Assembly (NCBI GenBank): GCA_022578965.1
Contig: MU400509.1
Coordinates: 558,001-622,000, forward strand
Reading direction: 5' to 3'
DNA: 64,000 bases
Source: Xylaria sp. FL1777
Lineage: Eukaryota > Ascomycota > Sordariomycetes > Xylariales > Xylariaceae
Under the pieces are notes generated by a model. The model was given only the letters and a program-made list of their open reading frames with translations. It was not told the DNA's origin and made no database searches. The translations under genes were made by a program, and so were the position numbers. Position 1 is the first letter of the stretch, and every line of letters starts with the position of its first letter. Below are positions 44,564 through 53,277 of this stretch, in pieces.

Positions 44564-46085
44564 CTACACGGGCCCGTCAATCTGCGCCTCCAGCTCGCGC
44601 AGCTCGGTCGCATCCAACTGCCCGAGCGCCTCTCGCCTCGTCGGGGCCGCGGGGTCAAAGTAGGGCTTCTCGGCCAGCGAGGTGACACGCGTCCCGTGGC
44701 GCGGGTGTCGACCGCCGTAATCCCAGCTGGCATTGTGGATCGTGATTCTAAAGCGCACACATGATCACGTCAGTCTCTCTCTCTCTCTCTCTCTCTCGCA
44801 GATAAGTCCACCTCGACAACTCAGTTGGTTGGTTGGTTGGTTGGTTCATCTCACCTGTTATCCCACAGCGCGCTCGTGCCAGGCGTCCACTTGAAGCGGA
44901 CCTGGATGTCGACGTTGTCCTCGTAGACGTCGTACAGGTAGTTCAGGATGACGTCGCTCTCGGCGCGGTCGAGGCCGACGATGCGGTCCGTCATGGCGCG
45001 GTTGACCCAGAGCGCCTTCCAGCCCGTGGCCGGGTGCACGCGGACGAGCGGGTGCACGCGCTCGATGTGCTTGGGCCCCGCGGCCGGGTCGTTGCGGTCC
45101 AGGTACGCGTGCGCCGACTTGTACACGGCCAGGCGCCCGTCGATGATCTTGCGGAACGCCGGCGACAGCTTCTCGTACGCCGAGTACCCGCTCGCCCAGA
45201 GCGTGTCGCCGCCCACCGGCGGCACCGTGTCGTTGTGCAGGTGCGTTATCCCCGCCGGCTGCAGCTCGTGGACTAAGTCTGTGTGCCAACGCGATGCGCC
45301 GCCTGGGTTGCGGAAGCTATTCGGGAATCCGGAGTTAGTAATTCCTATTTTGTGCACGAACAATATCAAAAGATTTTGGAGGGTTTGGGGAGTAGAAAAC
45401 CCGTTATTAGGTTACTTGCACTCCCTCCCCAGGTGGATCGAGGGACAGGGGGTAGAGGGAATAGGAGACTTCGGTGCTGAGTATACTCACTTGACTTGGC
45501 GTTCTTGCGCTAGTAGATCTGGCCATACGACTGTTACGCCGAGTTCGCCTGGAACTTGTGGAACTTGAGGCTAACAGACGGGGAGATTACGAGTTAGCTA
45601 TGACACTATTTTCAGTACAAGGGGTCACGGTCACGCCTTACATGGACCTCAGGCACGCCATAGTATTTCCCCAATTCGAGCTGCTGGTGGGGGGATAAAT
45701 CCTGGTTGCGGAAAAAGACAACACTGCGCTCAGCGATCAGAAGCGCAAGCTCGTCCTTCTGCTGATCCGTCAGATCCTTCAGTTGGAGTCCCTCGATCTC
45801 GGTGCCGGTGTGCGCCGTGAGATCGGTGACCTTAGTCGCGGCGGAGAGCAGAGCCGACTTGGATTTGTCAGCCCGGGCTCCGGCGTCGTTGTGTACCCAC
45901 TCCTTGTTGCGGATTTCCACAACGTCTTGCAGGTAGAGCGGGCGAGACGGTCGGTACGGATACCCGTTGGAAAGATCCACGCCGCCTTTCTTCAGTCGAA
46001 GAACCGCCGTGTCTGGAAGTCCAAGGGTATCCTTGACGGGCTCCGCCACGTCGACAATCCGGTCATCAATTGGTGCAGGCGCCAT
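44564..46085 (-). CDS. TauD/TfdA-family alpha-ketoglutarate-dependent dioxygenase (sulfonate dioxygenase-like)
   Basis: Fe(II)/2-oxoglutarate dioxygenase, 389 aa, of the group that includes taurine/sulfonate dioxygenases (yeast Jlp1). Four exons: 46085-45642, 45570-45491, 45316-44855 and 44747-44564. N-terminal core: ALLIAERSVVFFRNQDLSPHQQ. The metal-binding HxD is in SRWHTDLVHELQPAGITHLH, followed by DTVPPVGGDTLWASGYSAYE. The C-terminal domain has ERVHPLVRVHPATGWKALWV and WDNRITIHNASWDYGGRHPRHG, with the distal His and the 2-oxoglutarate Arg. So all iron and co-substrate ligands are present. Intron 3 contains a (TC)12 tract and (GGTT)n. Divergent from a Dal5-family transporter 751 bp away, as expected for uptake and desulfonation of organosulfonates (inference). 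Confidence 0.94.
44774..44846. repeat. (TC)n and (GGTT)n microsatellites inside intron 3 of the dioxygenase gene
   Basis: A 24-base pure TC tract (44774-44797) and about 5.5 GGTT units (44824-44846) lie inside the intron between 44748 and 44854. Read on the coding strand they give a purine-rich tract near the acceptor and CCAA repeats near the donor. Confidence 0.85.
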
Positions 46086-46836
46086 GATGTAGAAAATAGC
46101 TGAGTTACAAGGTAGGTTTTATGAAGACGCGACAGACGTGTAAATCGACCTTCCTGATGGGAGCTGGATTTGTAGATTGCTATCTCCAAAACTACCCCGC
46201 GAGATGTTCTCTCTTATAGACGTTCCACTGCCTCACGCCATCATGCTCCGGCGATACCGGGACGCAATAGCTGATTAATCAAGGTTACGAAATATGCGCG
46301 TCGTCTCGTGTCTCCATTGCGATGATCGCCTGATAGACTGGTGCAGCCATCGCGACGGTGTCGGCGTCGTTGCTATCTCACCTGTTCGGAGGCGTGATTG
46401 GCCCCCGCAGGATTCGTGATATAGATTCAACATGATGCGACCGCGCACCCCACCTCCTCACGCGCGATCACGTATATGTTTGCATTATCGCCGGGATCTG
46501 GCCAGGATTCCCCCAGATTGTCTAGCTGAGGGGCTTAATAACGCGATGATAATCAAACTGGTGTCATCGAGTCTGTGTTACGTATACCAATCATCTCACA
46601 GGTAAATCGTGCTGTAAACAGAATATTCAACGGAAGTAACCGGGCAGAGACAGCTGATTGGTATGGTTCGATCGAGTTGACATGGTCTATGTGTAAGGTC
46701 TATGTGTAAGCTGCATGATAGAAATAAATGCCCTTCTTATTCTCTCTAACTTCCCCGTTCCTTTCCCGGCTGTGGGAGACATGCCATAGAACCGCCTCGC
46801 CTGCTCGAAGTATCATCATTGCTACCCAAACGAAAA
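46086..46836. promoter_or_regulatory. Shared divergent promoter of the dioxygenase and Dal5-family transporter
   Basis: 751 bp between two head-to-head starts, so both genes can be controlled from one region. I see two near-identical 13-mers (GTCTATGTGTAAG at about 46685-46697 and 46698-46710). No coding frame. Confidence 0.5.
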
Positions 46837-48462
46837 ATGAGTGACTCGAGGGTTAATCGTTCATACAACACCATGGATCCCGATACAAAGGCCGTAGCCG
46901 TAACTGTGGGTTACGACGGAGGGAAATCGGGTAACACCAGTATACACGAAGAACGAGCTATTATAGCTGCGAATCCAAAACGGACATGGCGGTCTTACAT
47001 TTGGGACACATTCGATAAGTCCCCGGAAGAGAGACGTTTCTTGACCAAGTTGGATGCCATTGTTCTAACTCTTGCCTCCCTTGGATACTTCATCAAGAAC
47101 CTGGATCAAGTCAACATAAATAGCGCTTTTGTCTCTGGAATGAAGGAAGACTTAGGGCTAAACGGCAATCAACTCAATTACATCACAACAGCATGGACTG
47201 TCGGCTATGTGATTGGGGAGATCCCTAGGTAAGTGATCCCTTTTAAGTTCGTTCCACAAACTTTTGCTAATGGGACCCAGTAACTTGATCCTAACGAAGA
47301 TCCGCCCATCGATTTGGATTCCAGCTCTCGAGGTATGTATTGATTACCCAAACTGCTATATCACAGACTAATGGGTTGATATCAGGTTCTGTGGTCTGTC
47401 TTGACTATTCTTCTCGCTAAATGTCAGACGGCTACCCAAATATATGTTCTGAGATTCTTCATTGGCCTAGCCGAGAGCGGATTCTATCCCGGCATGCAGT
47501 ATATCATCGGCAGCTGGTACCGAAAAGACGAGTTGGCCAAACGCTCTTGCATATTTCATTCGAGTAGTGCCATTGGCTCTATGTTCTCAGGTTACTTGAT
47601 AGCAGCTGTCTACCATCTCGAAGGCGTAAGCGGATTTCACGGCTGGCAATGGTTATTCATTGTCAACACCGTTATCTCGCTGCCAATTGCGATATCCGGG
47701 TTCTTCCTATTCCCAGACGTTCCAGAGATCACCAAGGCATGGTGGCTTACAGAACAGGACATTATCATAGCTAACAAGCGAATGGCGTTGGAAGGGCGCG
47801 CAAAAAGGGGTAAATACACGAAGGCCACGTTCAAGAAAATCTTCTCATCTTGGCACATATACACCCTCGTTCTTCTCTACATCTTTTTCAACAATGGGGC
47901 CGGCTACGGCGGCCAGCCGGCTTTTGCACTATGGCTAAAATCGGAAGGATACCCTGTTACGCAGGTCAACACTTATCCTACCATTGCCTCTGCAGTTGCT
48001 GTGATTTTCACATACATCTACGCGTGGACCTCGGATTCGATATTCCGAGGGGAAAGATGGCCTCCGATGGTATTCGCCGGTGCCGTCAATATTGCGACTG
48101 CCACAAGTCTCGCCGTGTGGGATATCCCAAGAGGTTGGAAATGGGGTTGCTATGTTCTGGGAAATATCAGCAGTGGAATTAGTGGGCTTACATTTGCATG
48201 GGCTCACGAGATCTGCAGTGACGATAATGAGGAGAGGGCCTTTGTAACGGCGTCCATGAACCAGTTCGCATATGTGGTGCAGGCGTGGCTACCCCTTATC
48301 GTCTGGCAGCAAATTGACTCCCCCCAGTACCACAAAGGTTTCATCACCATGGTATTTCTTTCGGCTGGTCTCATAACTACTGCGTTTACCATCCGACTCC
48401 TCCACCATCGTGAGAGGCTTAGGAAACGGGAAGCCGCTGTAACGTTGTCAGGGGACGAATAG
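46837..48462 (+). CDS. MFS transporter, Dal5/allantoate-permease (anion:cation symporter) family
   Basis: Twelve-helix plasma-membrane importer, 506 aa. Three exons: 46837-47228, 47281-47332 and 47386-48462. The N-terminal half has ERRFLTKLDAIVLTLASLGY then FIKNLDQVNINSAFVSGMKE, the hallmark of the Dal5 family, then WTVGYVIGEIPRSNLILTKI, RFFIGLAESGFYPGMQYIIG and SWYRKDELAKRS. The C-terminal half has LYIFFNNGAGYGGQPAFALW. Family substrates include allantoate, nicotinate, pantothenate and, in yeast Soa1, sulfonates. Start chosen at 46837 (MSDSRVNRSYN); an ATG at 46873 is also possible. Position next to the TauD-like gene suggests sulfonate uptake. Closely related fungal members have varied substrates, so this is inference. 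Confidence 0.94.
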
Positions 48463-48774
48463 CCGTTTGCCTTATGGAGTGGTTATAGCAGTGGTCCCAT
48501 ATGTATAAGTTAGGACCTACCTGCCTGGTTGCATACGAGTCTACCCATTCACTCTGTAAATTGGCCTCTACAGGCGTCTATCGGTATATAATCATCTGAG
48601 TAGCTAGATATGCTCCTCTAACATACACAACATTTACCTTCTCCATTTACGTGAGTCTCCATAATTCCTTGTCGCGCAAAACGACGCCGTTGTCGCGGAA
48701 TTGACAACAGCGGTATTTATGTCCACCAACTCGACATTCCTTGACGACCCCCAAGCATGATTTTGACGTAGGGC
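48463..48774. other. 3' space between convergent genes
   Basis: 312 bp between the transporter stop and the stop of the minus-strand orphan gene. AT-rich; no gene or repeat noted. Confidence 0.45.
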
Positions 48775-50805
48775 TCATCCACAATCTTGCACATGATTGT
48801 CCTTCTTCTCATTTCTGCCGCTGCGTTGTTCTTCATGACTGTAAATCGTTTGACGAGATCCTGTGGCGGAATGCTGGTCTCTTTGATATCTTCCGTCCTG
48901 CCGGGGGGATCGCGATCTGCCAACACCATAAGGATCCTTGGCATAATAACCTTGAAAATTCCTGTCTCTTCTTTCTGATTCCCGCAGCTTCTGGTCAATA
49001 CGATATTTGTTGTTGTATTGGGACGTAGCATCTCCTGAACCATAGCTGGGGTTGGTTGGGAGGCGCGGAATCCCTTGTCTCGCATAATGACTGTCACGCC
49101 TTACATCTTGGCCGCGTTCATGGTAATCATATTCACGCTTACTGCCGTGCTGATCCCGATCCCGACCCCGATCCCAATATTGCTCCATCTCTTGCTGATG
49201 GGCTCGTTCACGCGCAAGCTCTTGCTCAAGGGCACGCTTACGCTCAAGAACATCTCCAAGGGCACGCCCAATCGCAAGCTCTCGTTCAAGGGCACGCTGA
49301 CGATCGATCGCACGGTTGCGTTCACGCGCAAGCTCTTGCTCAAGGACACGCTGATGATCGCTGGCACGGTTGCCCTCACGCGCAAGCTCTTGCTCAAGGG
49401 CACGCTGACGCTCAAGGGCACGCTGAAGGGCACGCTGAAGGGCACCCTCATTATCCTGCTCGCGATCACGACCACCACGTATCGACGATGTATGCTTATA
49501 GGACGAAATATCTTTGTCATTCTCTTCATCACTCTCCTGAGAGAACCTAGCAGGGGTATGATGCCGACTTGTCCTGAAGGGAAGAGTTTTATATGACTCC
49601 TCACCTCGTCTCCGACCACGGTTACGATCGGATTTTGTCGAATCACTCGACCGAGACCTTTGTTCGGGTGTCGGCGGTGTCGGCGGTGGAGGTAGGTAAA
49701 AGCGATATACCGGAGAGGGAAGCTGATATTCGACAGGTGAAACCTCTGGTACAATATAGTCCTCGGATGGAGGGTATTCTCGATAGAACAGTATAAACTT
49801 GAAACTGGGATCTCCCATTGACCATCTGCTGTCGGCCTTGAGCTTTTCTTCGATGATGGCTCTATGATCTTCGTTGCTTGCGACTTCGGGCTCGATTTTC
49901 CTGCCCTGGACGTCATATACCCTCACCTCGGCTGGATTATCTACTGGGTTTGTGGGGTCCATCTTGACGGCGGCGTAGATGTGATAGGTCGAATCTGACA
50001 TTATCTCTCTAACGGTGCCGTCGTCACCATATCGCAGAGTCGGGGTGACCAGATGAAACCGTTTGACGTCCTTGAAACCTCGCGGATGATTCTTGTCGGG
50101 GGTGAAGACAACCCGGATAAACTTTGGGACGGTACAATATCGTCGAGAGATCTTGGTACCATCCTCTGCCATGACATCTTGATCATAAGATTGATCTGCG
50201 ACGGCTTGTCCGAGAGACTTGATACCATCCCACCTGACCTCATTCGCGTCCGTTATATCCTCGTATGAGCATGTCTTGATCGACTCGACACGGGATGCAA
50301 GTTCAGGAGCTCGGTTGCTGATGATGAGTTGACGATCCTTAAGGGCAAATCCCTGACATGCAAAGATGACCTTATTGACACCTGGATGCTTCAATAGGTT
50401 CTCGAAAGTCAACTTGGATCGTAAGACTTGCATGTTACCTATGTCATCCGGGAATAGCTTCGAGACAAGCATACCCTTTGCTTGATAGTCAGCACGTCTA
50501 TGCCATCCGAAGTTATGATCTGCACATTTCGTGATGGCGTTCCGAAGGTTAACCTGGTCCGGGGTGAAGCCTAAGCTGATCGACATCCGGACGATGATGA
50601 TCAGACAATCTAGATCGTGGCTCTCAAGATGGCAGAAATCTGCTTCTCGATCTTTGTCGGCCTCGATCGGTAATCGTATCTTGCTATGCCACGGCCTCTG
50701 GGTTCGAAGCGACATGAAGACCTGCGTCGGAAGATGATTGAAGTTATACGCGAGGGAAACAAACCCCTCACTCTTCCTCGCAATTCTCCAAGGTTCATTT
50801 TCCAT
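48775..50805 (-). CDS. Orphan intronless protein with C-terminal Arg/Glu-rich coiled-coil repeats
   Basis: I do not recognise this family. A single 676-aa frame starts at MENEPWRIARKSEGFVSLAY; the ATG at 50805 is the first in frame, and upstream only a GTG opens. The N-terminal 330 residues look globular: FMSLRTQRPWHSKIRLPIEA, GFTPDQVNLRNAITKCADHN, GWHRRADYQAKGMLVSKLFP, VRVYDVQGRKIEPEV. A Pro-rich linker (FYLPPPPTPPTPEQR) follows, then an Arg/Ser-rich region. Four 18-20-residue repeats of RALEQELARE type (DNA unit 54-60 bp, about 49200-49440) predict a coiled coil, and the tail is Arg/Asp/Tyr-rich (RDRDQHGSKREYDYHERG), as in RNA-associated proteins. It lies divergent from another large intronless orphan gene. 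Confidence 0.7.
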   Translation of the reverse strand: MENEPWRIARKSEGFVSLAYNFNHLPTQVFMSLRTQRPWHSKIRLPIEADKDREADFCHLESHDLDCLIIIVRMSISLGFTPDQVNLRNAITKCADHNFGWHRRADYQAKGMLVSKLFPDDIGNMQVLRSKLTFENLLKHPGVNKVIFACQGFALKDRQLIISNRAPELASRVESIKTCSYEDITDANEVRWDGIKSLGQAVADQSYDQDVMAEDGTKISRRYCTVPKFIRVVFTPDKNHPRGFKDVKRFHLVTPTLRYGDDGTVREIMSDSTYHIYAAVKMDPTNPVDNPAEVRVYDVQGRKIEPEVASNEDHRAIIEEKLKADSRWSMGDPSFKFILFYREYPPSEDYIVPEVSPVEYQLPSPVYRFYLPPPPTPPTPEQRSRSSDSTKSDRNRGRRRGEESYKTLPFRTSRHHTPARFSQESDEENDKDISSYKHTSSIRGGRDREQDNEGALQRALQRALERQRALEQELAREGNRASDHQRVLEQELARERNRAIDRQRALERELAIGRALGDVLERKRALEQELARERAHQQEMEQYWDRGRDRDQHGSKREYDYHERGQDVRRDSHYARQGIPRLPTNPSYGSGDATSQYNNKYRIDQKLRESERRDRNFQGYYAKDPYGVGRSRSPRQDGRYQRDQHSATGSRQTIYSHEEQRSGRNEKKDNHVQDCG
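49211..49440. repeat. Coding minisatellite, 54-60-bp unit
   Basis: Copies of CGCGCAAGCTCTTGCTCAAG start at 49211, 49325 and 49379, with a diverged copy near 49271, followed by shorter AAGGGCACGCTGA repeats up to about 49440. On the minus strand they encode the RALEQELARE coiled-coil repeats. Confidence 0.85.
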
Positions 50806-51195
50806 TTCTATTGGCTTTTGAAAAGAAAAATGGAATTGGTGATTACGATGTTGTTGTTGTTGTTGTTGTTGTGAGAGGATTGAGTGCGAAGTTACAAGTA
50901 TGATGGGAGTTGGAAGAAAGCAAACCACTTTAGGAGAGCTTGAAATTAATGGCAGTTACGCTACTTATGTGTGTGTGTACCAACGTACCTATGTACTTAA
51001 GTACCTATGTACTTAAGTACCTACGTAACCCGCGTGTTCCTTCCTGTATTGATTTACTCGAGGCCATGTTTGACAGCTATTTACTTCCATCTAACTTGTT
51101 ATTAGTATGGAAAGAATCTGCAATTAAATTTTTGACCTCTGCTAACAATTTACAAACTCTTGGTTCCTACTTCTTACCCATCCGGAAAATTCGAG
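50806..51195. promoter_or_regulatory. Divergent promoter of the two orphan genes, with palindromic 16-bp repeats
   Basis: 390 bp between head-to-head ATGs. It holds seven GTT units (50851-50872), a TGTGTGTGTG tract, and 2.6 tandem copies of the 16-mer GTACCTATGTACTTAA (50985-51026). These create two perfect 12-bp palindromes GTACTTAAGTAC (50993-51004 and 51009-51020). Regulatory role inferred. Confidence 0.6.
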
Positions 51196-52920
51196 ATGGA
51201 CCAAGATAACGAACAAGAGCATGCAGAGAGAGGGAAGGTAGGGAGACCTCACAAGCCCGTTAGTCTTGGTGGCCGCGGTCACCCGAGAAAACATATTGGA
51301 GGAGTTGCATACCAAGCTCGTGGGCTAAGGGCACCGAAGACTAAGGTCTTTCAGCCGCCTAACAGAGTGATGACAAGATTGAGGACAGGCCAACTGCAAC
51401 CGCAAAACTATTATGAGCTAGATGAGCTAGGTAAGCCTAAAACCCGGCGAGCTGATCGCGTACACACTCTCGATTGTAATATGGAGAACATCACTTATGG
51501 TCACCTAGAGTTCGATGATTTTATGAGATATTGGTATCATCATGATTTTCCCATAGACGAGAAAATCCAACCCAAGGCTCGAGGGAAACGGCCGATCCAG
51601 GACAGTGAAGACGCGGAGCAGTTAGAACCACCTGCTCGGCGTGTTGCTTTGCCGACAAGCCACGACATGGGACGTCCGGCCAGTGGATATCCTGCCGACG
51701 ATGGAGGAAAGCCGAATTTCTGGGACCGACCAACAGCATCACTAGAAGATGAGCACACCCTCACTGGACTCGAGATTAATCATTTCTTCCCATCTTCGGA
51801 TAGTTACCTACGCTCCTACGACCTGCGAGGGTCTTACTGGACCAAGGAGATTGAGAAAGAGTTTAGGGAGCTGTGGGTAAGAGAAGAGCATGATTCTCGT
51901 TTCGAACAAGGCCCCCAAGTTGATTCGGATGAGCTTGAATTGTGGAAGATGATGCTTATCCGATACCGTAAGATCCCCCCACAGCTCTTCACATACGGTC
52001 TAAGACTGGGGGAGGATTGTTACGAGACACCCGGAAGCATCATGCTTTCGTCTCGGGCAAGTTATCTACTTCAAAGGATCTGCGCCCATCAAGTATGGGG
52101 TGAGAACATCGACTCTCTGCGTCATGTTCTCCAAGCGGTAGCGGTAGAGTCTATCGGAGTACACCCTAGTCCTATCGGACCTCCTCCGAACATCACGGGT
52201 ATCGAGGACTCTCTCAACCGGGGGCGAGTAGTGAAGGAGGATCTCATCGGGGTTATTCAATATGGTCTGTGGACTCGGAACCAGCCCGATGACAAGCTGG
52301 AGATCTATCGTCTGATCTCTCAGCTCCAGGGGAAAATCGGGGTTAGGAGAAACCCAGGAGACGCCGACAAGAGCTTATTCATCGTCACTGAGTCGATGAT
52401 GGAAGACTTTCTGGTCGTGTTGGATCAGTTCGACAGAGGAATCTACTCCTCCACCACACGGTGTATTGAACGGTTCCGACACTTTTATGGGGGCTTTCTT
52501 GATCGGGTGCAACCGCGAGACAACCGACAACTAGTGGAGACCAAGTGGTTGTTGGAGCTGTGCGAGTTACGAGATATTGAGATTCGCAAGATGATGCGTA
52601 TGTCGGATCAAGAGGACGATTTCCTCCATGACGTACCTCATTCGTCTAAGCATTGCTACGAGGTTCCTCTATATCATCATCATCAGCTTATGGACAAAAG
52701 GGCTCTGCCCGTCTTGCGGGGTGAGGTGATTGATCCTAAGAGGGCTACATTGCAGGGGCTTGACAGAGTGAATCATGATAGGGCGAGAGCTCTGAATGAA
52801 TTTACGACGAAGCTAGTATATGAAGTTCTCCTCAAGAAAGAGCCATCCGACGAGCCTGGTCGAGCCAAAGAGTCTGCTAAGGTCAAAACGCCTACCCGAG
52901 AAACGAGAGGCGCCTCATGA
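51196..52920 (+). CDS. Orphan intronless protein with AT-hook-like N-terminus
   Basis: I do not recognise this family. One frame of 574 aa starts MDQDNEQEHAERGKVGRPHK. The start at 51196 is the first ATG in the frame. The N-terminal GKVGRPHKPVSLGGRGHPRK has two GRP/GRGHP-type basic motifs resembling AT-hooks (DNA minor-groove binding). Then come NRVMTRLRTGQLQPQNYYEL, HLEFDDFMRYWYHHDFPIDE, KMMLIRYRKIPPQLFTYGLR, ELCELRDIEIRKMMRMSDQE and other well-formed helical segments. The C-terminus is charged and Pro-containing (KKEPSDEPGRAKESAK). The frame stops at TGA 52918-52920 but stays coding-like beyond (see next entry). Intronless, unlike almost all neighbours, and divergent from another orphan gene. 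Confidence 0.7.
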   Translation: MDQDNEQEHAERGKVGRPHKPVSLGGRGHPRKHIGGVAYQARGLRAPKTKVFQPPNRVMTRLRTGQLQPQNYYELDELGKPKTRRADRVHTLDCNMENITYGHLEFDDFMRYWYHHDFPIDEKIQPKARGKRPIQDSEDAEQLEPPARRVALPTSHDMGRPASGYPADDGGKPNFWDRPTASLEDEHTLTGLEINHFFPSSDSYLRSYDLRGSYWTKEIEKEFRELWVREEHDSRFEQGPQVDSDELELWKMMLIRYRKIPPQLFTYGLRLGEDCYETPGSIMLSSRASYLLQRICAHQVWGENIDSLRHVLQAVAVESIGVHPSPIGPPPNITGIEDSLNRGRVVKEDLIGVIQYGLWTRNQPDDKLEIYRLISQLQGKIGVRRNPGDADKSLFIVTESMMEDFLVVLDQFDRGIYSSTTRCIERFRHFYGGFLDRVQPRDNRQLVETKWLLELCELRDIEIRKMMRMSDQEDDFLHDVPHSSKHCYEVPLYHHHQLMDKRALPVLRGEVIDPKRATLQGLDRVNHDRARALNEFTTKLVYEVLLKKEPSDEPGRAKESAKVKTPTRETRGAS

Positions 52921-53277
52921 GTGGACGAGCCTGCTCGAATTGAAGAGCCTATGCGGGCCGAAAAGCCTATCCAGGAGAAAGGAAAGGTAGCCGAACCACG
53001 ATTCCCACCACCTATATGCACCTCGACAGATGATACCGGCGTGGAGCGGATTACTGACTTCAGGATCCGAGAATAGTCTGAGATGGTATACCAAGGATAT
53101 GAGATCACGAACTTTCTTAGCACAGTAGGAGACTTGAATCCAGAGATGGGATCGAGTACTTCGAATCAAACAGGCATTATACTCCGATTTCATACCATTG
53201 CCAGATCGACGGGCATTGAATCGAGTTTCGTGGTAATGGAATACGAGTTCAAACTCCAGAGTTCACGCCCAAGATGA
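52921..53277 (+). pseudogene. In-frame continuation of the orphan gene past TGA and TAG stops
   Basis: Same frame as the preceding gene. After TGA 52918 it reads VDEPARIEEPMRAEKPIQEK, which continues the EPSDEPGRAKES pattern, then RFPPPICTSTDDTGVERITD up to TAG 53074. After that come 66 more codons (MVYQGYEITNFLSTVGDLNP...) to TGA 53275. Both inner stops are one C-to-T change from sense codons (CGA to TGA, CAG to TAG). It looks like a former C-terminus of about 120 residues lost by two nonsense changes; programmed readthrough is the alternative. Confidence 0.5.

Noticed and set aside
44833..45568. Several long GC-rich frames opposite the TauD gene
   Set aside because: Shadow frames of the high-GC third exon (44855-45316), which has complete TauD motifs on the minus strand.
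46660..46690. GGTTCGATC-like sequence resembling a tRNA B box
   Set aside because: No matching A box or cloverleaf arms around it; no tRNA gene could be supported anywhere in the window.
49211..49440. Regularly spaced repeats suggestive of a CRISPR-like array
   Set aside because: The organism is a fungus and the repeats are a coding minisatellite in frame with a 676-aa protein, with no unique spacers.
49056..49916. Long overlapping frames on both strands (plus-strand 164 and 173 codons, minus-strand 271 codons)
   Set aside because: They are open only because the coding minisatellite and Arg/Glu/Leu-rich codons of the 676-aa orphan gene lack stops in other frames; they have no start context or independent motif.
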